A stretch of 64,000 bases of DNA from Macrotis lagotis (lineage: Eukaryota > Chordata > Mammalia > Peramelemorphia > Peramelidae): positions 273,789,214 to 273,853,213 of the forward strand of contig NC_133662.1 of the NCBI RefSeq assembly GCF_037893015.1. Direction: 5' to 3'. Below the pieces are notes generated by a model that saw only the letters and a list, made by a program, of their open reading frames with translations, had not been told where the DNA came from and did no database searches. This document shows positions 57,031-64,000 of this stretch, one piece after another (the first letter of the stretch is position 1; every line of letters starts with the position of its first letter). Position numbers and translations under genes: made by a program.

Positions 57031-57703
57031 TCATGTGTCTCTTGAACCTCCTGTTTGATGCCCAAATTTTCTGTGCAGCTCTGGTCTTTTCATCAGAAAT
57101 TTTTGGAATTCTTCCATTCCGTTAAATGTCCATCTTTTTCCCTGGAAGAGAAGGCTCAGCTTTGCAGGAAAGTAGATTCTTGCTTGCATTCCAAGCTCCA
57201 ATGCTCTTTGAAATATCTCGTTCCAGGCTCTTCGATCCCTTAAAGTTGATGCAGCCAGGTCCTGCGTGATCCTTACTGTGGCTCCTTGATATTTAAATTG
57301 TTTCTTTCCGGCTGCTTGCAGGATTTTCTCTTTTATCTGATAGTTCTGCAGTTTGGCCACAACATTACTTGGTGTTTTCATTTTAGGATCTTTTTCTGGT
57401 GGGGATCGATGTACTCTTTCAATAACTACTTTGCCCTCCAATTCCATGATATCAGGGCAGTTTTTCATCACTAAATCCTGTAATATTAAGTCCAGGCTTT
57501 TTTTTCTGTTCAATGTTTTCAGGAAGTCCTATAATTTTTCAGGTTGCCCCTCTCCGATCTATTCTTGAGGTCAGTGGTTTTGTTGATGAGATATTTTACA
57601 TTTGCTTCTATTTTTTCTATTTTTTGATTTTGTTTAACTGACTCTTGCTGTCTCATGGAGTCATTAGTTTCTGTAGACTCCATTCTTTTTTTGGTGGAGG
57701 AGT
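57031..57703 (-). pseudogene. L1 ORF1, N-terminally truncated
   Basis: Encodes MESTETNDSMRQQESVKQNQ (coiled coil), then after a frame change KKSLDLILQDLVMKNCPDIM, ERVHRSPPEKDPKMKTPSNV and the C-terminal domain GKKQFKYQGATVRITQDL, ending TGGSRDT. The RRM-to-C-terminal part (57513-57031) is open for 160 codons and more intact than in the full-length copy. Confidence 0.9.
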
Positions 57704-57770
57704 TACAGAGGTAAATATTGAAAAGGTAAAGAGTCACTGGAGCAAAATTGAAAAGAAATCAAGGAGGTCC
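57704..57770 (+). repeat. 67-b filler copied from unit sequence
   Basis: Lies between the L1 5' end and the right flanking repeat. It matches unit sequence at about 47207-47275 of copy 4 (CAGAGGTAAATATTGAAAAG) with about four differences and matches the equivalent place in copies 1, 5 and 6 less well. It does not belong at this point of the unit. Confidence 0.7.
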
Positions 57771-57845
57771 ATATTATGAAAGAAGAATGTGAACAAAAGG
57801 GAAGATAACACCATGACAAAAAATAATATAAAGCATACAAGTTTT
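57771..57845. repeat. Long flanking duplication, right copy
   Basis: Second copy of 52288-52366; differs at AATGTG versus AATCAG, one A in an A run, and a 3-b gap near the end. Confidence 0.65.
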
Positions 57846-58399
57846 AAAATGTGAAGGTAGCATGCTTTGTTCTGCATGGAGTTTCCACCTTTCTCTCGAT
57901 GTGGATGGCATCACAAGTCTTTTAGAACTGATTTTGATACCTCCATTCCTGAAAAGAGCTAAGTCTATATTAGTTGATCATCACACAGTATTGGTATTGC
58001 CTTGTCCAGTATTGTCCTGGTTCTGCTCACTTCCCTCAGCATCAGGTCTGCCCCGGAGTCCTTTGCTGTCAATCATTCATACTTTGTATTTCACATGTTA
58101 TTTCAATCTCAAGGATCAATTGAGATGGAGACTGAACATTTCCACCTAAGATGCTGGGAGTACATATTAATCCCTGCCTAGTCACCCTTGGTGATCAGGA
58201 GAGAGGAGAGTTGTCCTCAGGATGCTATTTTAGATGCACTAGCAAGGTATGGCAGTGTTTTATTTTTTGTGGATAAAATGGAGATGTGGGAAGATGTGAA
58301 ACAGGGTTATTGAACGAAAAAGATGTGAAGACAGTAGAAGGGCTGAAACAAAAACAATTGCAGAGCTACCGAGGAACAATGAATGCTATTAGGTCAGGA

Positions 58400-58690
58400 T
58401 CCAAGAGAGGTGTTAAACAGAGGAAAAGAACCTGTTTGTACAAAGCTATTTCTAGCAGTTTTTAAGTAGTGGGTAATATTTTGTTTTTAAACACCTGCCC
58501 ATCAGTTGGGGGAATGGATGAATAAGAAGTGGCTTAGAATATTATGATATTAGAAAAGGCACACCAGAAAATGATTTCAGAAAAACCTGGAGAGATTTAA
58601 AATGGTGGAAATTTGAGTGAGCAGAACCAGGGGAAATTATAATCAGCAAGAGCAATGTTGTGTGATGATTTACTGGAAGTGGCTTACCTA
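58400..58690 (+). mobile_element. Old L1 3' end (sense), unit component
   Basis: GAACCTGTTTGTACAAAGC, CATCAGTTGGGGGAATGG and AAAATGATTTCAGAAAAACC. Confidence 0.7.
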
Positions 58691-59095
58691 GTTTTTGCCA
58701 GGCTTACCAGTTTCTATCTGCTGCTTTGGATTTCCCATTTCCAAATCTTTGTGAGGTTGAATTTACACAGCTTTATAGCCTACTGAATTCCTTAAGCATA
58801 GTCTGACCTTACTTATTCTCCCTTCATTGGACACATATTTACCCCACCAGTTACTATTATCTCAAGCTTCCCATTCAGCTCTGTCACAAAGTCTATTGAA
58901 CTTGCTCCTTTATTATTCAGTAGTGCAGGGTATGTTGATATTCCAAGTGAGACCACAGCTTAGGAACCTAAAAGATGGACTTATAGCATCCTTTCTCTAT
59001 ATATGCCAGGATCCAGTGATGTCAGGTTTTCCAATTATGAAAAATGAGGTAAGGGAAGCAAAGAGTTCAGTTCCTCAGTCTAGTGGGATTTAAGG

Positions 59096-59558
59096 CTGTG
59101 AATAATGAAGGGTGTAGTTGGTCTTTGCAGGGTGTGGAAGGGGGCCCCTTTGAAATCCTTTTCAAAGGGGGAATGGCCCCAGCCAGTTCCAAAACTGGGA
59201 GAGTTCTGCTAATCCTCTTTCAAAGATGAGAAACTCAAGAAGAGAAGAAACTAGTGGTTAACTAGGCAAGAGGAACCTAGAATCTGGATCTTGTCCTTTG
59301 CACATGCTGAAGGAGATAGTCTGTTTTTGGTCATTAGTGTGGGACCCTGTATAGGAACCATTGAATCAGTGAGAGTTGTGACCCCAGGCTATGTTGGGCA
59401 GGAAGGGGCAGGAACAAAGTCTTTCAAGATCCATAACAGAACTTTTATTTTGGGATTTCCCCCACCCCTCTCCCACCATCAGAGACAGGTGTACCATTTT
59501 GTTAAGAAATCTTAATAAAGACATTTTAATCATTCTGGACTAAGTATTCTCTGTCATT
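59096..59558 (+). mobile_element. LTR-like fossil (solo), tentative
   Basis: About 460 b present only in unit copy 6. It starts TG and has an AATAAA signal near 59513 and a CA close to its right end, as a solo LTR would. A 5-b AAGGC lies on both sides of the insertion. No internal retroviral part is present. Family unknown; a short non-coding retrosequence is the alternative. Confidence 0.45.
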
Positions 59559-60108
59559 TATAAAAAAGGCCAAGACTTCCTGAGAGAGAGCATTGACCTA
59601 TGAGATGAGTGGCTTAAGGGAGAGAAGGAACCAGGCTTCCAGTTTGAGGAGATCTTGGTTTGTTGTTAATTTTGTTAGGGAGAGGTTGAAAGAGAGAGAT
59701 ATTTGAGGTTAGTTACCTCTAAATGAGGAGGAAACCTAAGAAGCCATGGTTTTCAGGGCTAGATCATATGAGAAGCTTATCCTTGATGGATGGCAATCAT
59801 TCTAATGAAGATGTCCATGCTTCAGGGGAGTTTAAGCTCAGTATGCCTCAAGAAAATAGGATGGCCCCAAAGTTAATGGTATTGATGTGAACTTGTTTTA
59901 GGAGGATAATTAGGATTAGGTTTAGTGTTGCTGTAGTAATCTGTTGTGGATGCTCAGGACCCAGTGGCTGGTACACTGGGTTTAGACTGAGACCTCCTGA
60001 GTACAAATACAGATACTGAGTGACCCTGAGCAAATTACTTAAATGCTACTTGCTTCAATTTTCTCCACTTTGAAATGAATCATCAAAGCACCACTTTCAC
60101 AGATTTTA

Positions 60109-60120
60109 TGAGATGCTAAT
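60109..60120. repeat. SINE target-site duplication, left
   Basis: TGAGATGCTAAT, matched by TGAGATGTTAAT at 60274-60285 across the SINE. Confidence 0.8.
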
Positions 60121-60273
60121 TTTTTTTAGGTTTTTGCAAGGCAAATGGGGTTAAGTGGCTTGCCCAAGGCCACATAGCTAGTTAATTATTAAGTGTCTGA
60201 GGCCCGATTCGAACTCAGGTACTCCTGACTCCAGGGCCCGTGCTCTATGCACTGTACCATCTAGCTGCCCCTC
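60121..60273 (-). mobile_element. tRNA-derived SINE (antisense)
   Basis: TTTTTGCAAGGCAAATGGGG, GTGGCTTGCCCAAGGCC, B box GCCCGATTCGAACTC, CTGACTCCAGGGCCCGTGC and CCATCTAGCTGCCCC. One of the least decayed SINEs; private to unit copy 6, splitting its MIR. Confidence 0.93.
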
Positions 60274-60597
60274 TGAGATGTTAATGTTAAAAGACCAGAG
60301 TCTGCCTCATAGGAGCTTACAAAAATGGTTATTTCTGTCCATCTACCTTTACCCCTTTTCTTTAGGCTCCTTGATTGTTGCTGGATTGAGTTTTTAGAAA
60401 AATATTTAGAGAAAATGTTGAAAATGTAAAGACTCACTGAAGGAGGAAAATTGAAAAGAAATCAAGGACACCATGAGGATGTAGTATTTAATGGTTAGGT
60501 GTAAGAACCTTTGACATTGAGCCTGAAAGGAGCCAAGAGAATATGTGACAGTAATTTTTATGTGGTTAGTTAGGTTGTCATTTGGAAGAGGGTTTGG

Positions 60598-61732
60598 AGG
60601 GCGCGGAGCCAAGATGGTGACAAGAGAGAATCCTCTCTTAGGTGCTCTCTCTTAAAACTTATAAGCTAAGGACTCTAACTAAATTTTTGATAGACAGTAC
60701 CCACAGAGGGATACAGTGAGGGAGTTCCCCAGCCCAAGGTAACCTGGAAAAGTGTGGAAAGGCTCTGCTCCCCAGGGGTGTAGGGGTGGCCCACCAGAGC
60801 GAGGGAGCCTCAGCCTCCTGGAGACAGTCCCAGGGCACTGGGAACCTTGGCTCACAACAACGAGGGCAGTTTCCTGACTTATACCCCGGGGAGCACCAGG
60901 CACAACTTGGGGGATCAGCGGGGGGGTCTCTGCCAGAGCGAGCACTTGAAATCCAGCCCTCACTGAACACGGTGAACAGTGTGGCCAGGGCAGCCCAGAT
61001 CTAGGAACCAGAAGCAGGTGGAACTGGTAAGCAGGAGCCCCCAGGGCATGAATGCTGAGCTTATGGAGGGGAGTAGAGAGAGACACTCTCCAGCTCTGTC
61101 CTCTGTCCCTGGAACAGGACTCCGGGGTTCTGACCACATTCAGATCCTGATCGCAGTCTAGCCCCCCCTCATAGAACAGGAGGGTTCCCCCCCACCTCAG
61201 CCCCCTGGCAGAGGGGTGCACTTATGGTCATTCACAGACCAGGAGGGAAGACAGAGCCTCACACACAGAGATCCTTGTGGGGGGTGTGTCCCAATAATAC
61301 TCAAAAGCTCAGGAAGAACCTCAAAACAAGGCTCAGGCTGGGAAAATGAATAAGCAGAGAAAAAAGAGGAACACCATTGAGAAATAGTTTGTCTGTGATG
61401 CCAAGAAGGATCAAAACACTCAGTCTGAAGATGAGGAAGCACAAGTTCCTGCATCTAAAGACTCCGAGAAAATTGGACTCAGGCTATGACAGAGGTCAAA
61501 AAAAAAAAGACTTTGAAAATCAAGTTAGGGAGATAGAAGAAAAATTGGGAAAAGAAATGAGAGACATGCAGGAAAAATATGAAAAAGAAGTTAGCAGCTT
61601 AGTCAAGTAGATCCAAAAAATGCTGAAGAAAATAACATGTTAAAAACTAGCTTAGGTCAAAAGGATAAAACAGTTGAAAGACTTACTGAGGAGAAGTATG
61701 CTTTAAAAAGCAGAATTGCCAAAGGGATCTCC
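60598..61732 (+). mobile_element. L1/HAL1-type 5' end without 3' part
   Basis: Starts with the GCGCGGAGCCAAGATGG motif and a 750-b leader homologous to 9430-8705, followed by the first 390 b of ORF1. Homology stops at about 61732, where L2-like sequence begins. No tail and no matching flank are found, so the 3' part was removed or replaced after insertion. Whether the source was an L1 or the ORF2-less HAL1-like type cannot be told from the remaining part. Confidence 0.8.
61346..61732 (+). pseudogene. L1-type ORF1, N-terminal part
   Basis: The ATG at 61346 gives MNKQRKKRNTIEK; then a stop at about 61385, and a coiled-coil part (QVREIEEKLGKEMRDMQEKY, 61510-61610). It ends with the homology at 61732, within the coiled coil, so RRM and C-terminal domains are absent. 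Confidence 0.78.
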
Positions 61733-61779
61733 CCAAAAATAAAGGTTTGACCCTTTCACAAATCCAGCGCAGAGCCACT

Positions 61780-62130
61780 TTCAGCAAACTCCAGGGTCTC
61801 CCTGTTCACCTCCAGGATCCAATGCCAAATTCTGTTTTGTCTTTAAAACTCTTTGTAACCCGAGTGCTTCCAAGGTTTCCTGTCTTTTCACACCTTACTC
61901 TGCCCTCTACTTACATCTGTATGGAGGGTCACTGGACTTGGGCCCATTCTCTCCAAATGACCCCATCTCTCTAGTCTGTGCTTTTCTCCTGCTGTCCACC
62001 ATGTCTAAAACATTCTGCCTCCTCTTTCTGTTCCCTGCCTTCCCTGTTTTCCTTCCAAATCTAGCTCAGACCCATCTTCTTCAAGAGACCTTTCCCGGTA
62101 CCTCACCCACTCATCCACTGTTTGTGCCTT
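61780..62130 (+). mobile_element. L2 LINE fragment, tentative
   Basis: CACCTCCAGGATCCAATGCC, AAAACTCTTTGTAACCC, CTTTTCACACCTTACTCTGCC and CTTCAAGAGACCTTTCCCGG follow the order of the L2 3' region (sense). Confidence 0.45.
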
Positions 62131-62299
62131 CCTCTGAGATGACCTTCCATCCACCTTGATTTTGGGATGGATAGCATTCTTTAGCATAAGTCCTTCAGAG
62201 TTCTCTTCAGTCACAATGTTGCTGAGCAAAGGCAAATCCTTCACAGCTGATCTTCCTGCAAAATTGCTGTTACCTTGCTTAAGTCACATTTCCTATTGC

Positions 62300-62990
62300 A
62301 TCTGTTCATATGGGTTTTTTACCGACAGATTCCTGGTTATCATTTCCCATAACAGAACAGCATCTCATCTCAATCTTATACCACACTTTGTTCAGCCATT
62401 CCCCAATTGCTGGGGAACCCAGCCCTCCCCAAATCCTTAACCCTCAATCTCCAGCTCCTTCCCATCAGAAAATGGCTGCTATAAATATCCATATACATAT
62501 AGATTCTTTCCCCCCCCATATTTCATCTCCTCTGGAATAAAGCTCTACAAATGGCACTGATAGGCTGAAGAGTAGGGTATAGTTTGAGTATAGTTCCAAA
62601 TTGCACAACAGAATGAATCACTTCACAATTCCTCCAACAATGCATCAGTAGTACAATTTGCCACTGTCCTTTCCCATATTTGTCATTTTCTCCTTCTGTC
62701 CTATTAGCCATTCCAATAAGAACATCATAGTACCTCAGAATAGTTCCAAATTGCATTTCTCCCATCAAAAGTGTTGTAGCACATTAAAAAATCAAATCAT
62801 TTAGATTGTAATGATAATATCATCTAAAAATTGTTTATATCTCTTGATCATTGATCAACTGGGAAATGGCTCTAATGTTTTATAAATTTGACTCAGTTCT
62901 CAATGTCTGAAAAATGAGGTCTTTTCAGAAAAACTTGTTTCAATTTTTCCATAGTTATTGCTAGCTGTATTTCCTTCCATCCTGTTACCC
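62300..62990 (-). mobile_element. Old L1 ORF2 fragment (antisense)
   Basis: TATACCACACTTTGTTCAGC, ATAGTTCCAAATTGCACAAC, ATGCATCAGTAGTACAATTT and TTTATAAATTTGACTCAGTT. From about 62540 on it is closely similar to 44370-44859. Confidence 0.7.
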
Positions 62991-64000
62991 CTTCCTCCAT
63001 TTATTCTATTTTATCTGTCTTTTCACCATGTCCCTCCTCAAAAGTATCACACAGAGAGGGGCATAGAGATGTGATGACTTGAGAAATCAAAGACCAGCTA
63101 ATCACATATCCACTAAATTGCTGGTGGAATTTTTTTTCAAATTCAACACTCAAGAAGACTAATTGTAGCCTAATAATATAAGATTGTTCAGTGTACTCTC
63201 TTTTTTTCATTTACTTTTCGCACCATTTCTTCTCCAGGAACAAGCTATGAATTGCTGTGGCCAAATATTTTTCTACCTACCTTAAGTTCAAATGTATTAT
63301 GTAGCAATAGTTGCTTTGCTAGTTTTAGGGAAGGCCTGCATTTATTTATAATCTTATTGTTTTGTTTGTTCACTTCTTTATTTCTTAGTTTTTCCAGTCA
63401 TATATAAAGATAATTTCCAAAGTGTATTATTTAATAATTTTTTCCAATTGCATGAAAAGATATCTTTTAATATCCATTTACATAAGATTTTTGCGTGGTA
63501 CATTTTTCTTGCTCTCTTTTCTACCCCCTCCCCTTAAAGCAAGTTATAAAAGGTATATATCTTTAAGTATGTTAAAGTTATTTCCACATAAGTTGTTGTG
63601 AAAGAATCAGAACAAAAGGGAAAATAATACAATGAGAGGAAAAATAACATAAAACACAAAAACTTTTAAAATGTGAAGGTCGTGTGCTTTGATTGGCATG
63701 GAGATTCCTTCTTCCTCTGGATGTGGATGATGTCACAAGGTCCTTAGAATTGACTTTGCTCACTGCATTCCTGAGAAGAGTTTAGTTTATCCTAGTTGAT
63801 ATTCACAGAGTGTTGCTGTTGCTGTGTACAATGTTGTCCTGTTTCTGCTCACTTCATTCAGCATCAGGCCTGCATCAGAGTCCTTTTCTCTTAATCATTC
63901 ATACTTTGTATTTCCTATGATTACCATCCTCAAGGATTCACTGAGGTGAAGTCTGAACCTTTCCATCTAAGATGCTGGGGGAACATATCAGTCCCTGAAT
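62990..64000 (+). repeat. Composite duplication unit, copy 7 (cut by window end)
   Basis: Same start as copy 4 (CCATTTATTCTATTTTATCT), block A distal part, antisense old L1 end (63390-63870, complete where copy 4 has a gap) and the start of the spacer. It runs off the window. Confidence 0.78.
63390..63870 (-). mobile_element. Old L1 3' end (antisense), unit component
   Basis: TTCCAGTCATATATAAAG, AAAGAATCAGAACAAAAGGG, ATGTGAAGGTCGTGTGCTTT and GTTTCTGCTCACTTCATTCAG. Confidence 0.7.

Larger units (their letters stand above)
52367..57703 (-). mobile_element. L1 LINE, 5'-truncated in ORF1
   Basis: A 5.3-kb minus-strand L1 of the same subfamily as 15641-22392. From right to left: ORF1 from the coiled coil on (57703-57031), the long purine-rich spacer (57030-56263), ORF2 (56262-52736), 3' UTR and tail. 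It lacks the 5' UTR and the ORF1 start. ORF2 is less decayed than in the full-length copy but has lost about 270 b of the endonuclease. Flanked by a long duplication and, on the 5' side, a 67-b filler. Confidence 0.95.
57771..60597 (+). repeat. Composite duplication unit, copy 6, right part
   Basis: Resumes in the antisense L1 tail (to 58050), spacer, sense L1 end (58400-58690), MIR (58930-59010, weak), a private LTR-like insertion (59096-59558), second spacer, MIR (59940-60118 and 60286-60340, split by a SINE) and the start of the CR1/L3 end (60535-60597), which is cut by an L1 5' end. Confidence 0.78.

Noticed and set aside
60679-61221. A 180-codon minus-strand open frame
   Set aside because: It is antisense to the GC-rich L1/HAL1 5' leader; the homologous leader at 8705-9430 does not keep it intact.

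Overview
The window looks like a gene-poor, repeat-dense stretch of a marsupial nuclear genome. The evidence is the mix of interspersed repeats: marsupial-type L1 LINEs (two large copies, a 5'-end orphan and many old fragments), marsupial tRNA-derived SINEs (WSINE1/Mar-like) with A-box and B-box remnants, an RTE-mobilised SINE (RTESINE/MAR4-like) and RTE-type LINE pieces, and the older mammalian layer of MIR, L2 and CR1/L3. An Australian lineage is possible but cannot be fixed from this sequence alone. I see no host protein-coding exon, no functional RNA gene and no CRISPR or prokaryotic feature. Every open frame longer than about 100 codons that I could explain lies in a LINE, a SINE or a tandem repeat.

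The main architecture is a family of local duplications. A composite unit of about 3.2 kb occurs at least seven times, whole or in part: 1436-5520, 5520-9480 (split by an insertion), 37050-39830 (rearranged), 44860-48372, 48373-51980, 51980-60597 (split by an L1) and 62990 to the window end. Its fixed order is: block A (unrecognised, about 450-700 b), an antisense old L1 3' end, an unrecognised spacer, a sense old L1 3' end, a MIR, a second unrecognised block, a second MIR, and a CR1/L3 3' end. The old repeats are shared by the copies. Young insertions are private to single copies, so the unit spread after the MIR/CR1/old-L1 era and before the young L1, SINE and LTR insertions. Two further paralogous pairs are present: 11400-14440 with 28700-30650, and 31950-33420 with 40010-41480.

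Left part (1-15.6 kb): an unassigned start, unit copies 1 and 2, a 5'-truncated L1 with a perfect 14-bp target-site duplication (2094-2982), a 3.2-kb ORF2-less L1 derivative resembling HAL1 (6241-9430, minus strand), a 12-bp-period minisatellite (10480-10985) and duplication D1a. Middle (15.6-37 kb): a full-length but decayed L1 on the plus strand (15641-22392) with ORF1, a long polypurine inter-ORF spacer and ORF2, then mostly unassigned DNA with scattered SINEs and MIRs, a 24-bp tandem repeat, D1b, an RTE-type LINE fragment, D2a and an old antisense L1. Right part (37-64 kb): unit copies 3-7, solo LTR fossils, D2b, a second RTE-type LINE fragment, a 5.3-kb minus-strand L1 (52367-57703) with an unusually long flanking duplication and a 67-bp filler, and an L1 5' end that has lost its 3' part (60598-61730).

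No genes here work together in a pathway. What the sequence records is the order in which a segmental-duplication cluster and several waves of retrotransposons were laid down. Boundaries of old fragments are by eye and may be off by tens of bases.
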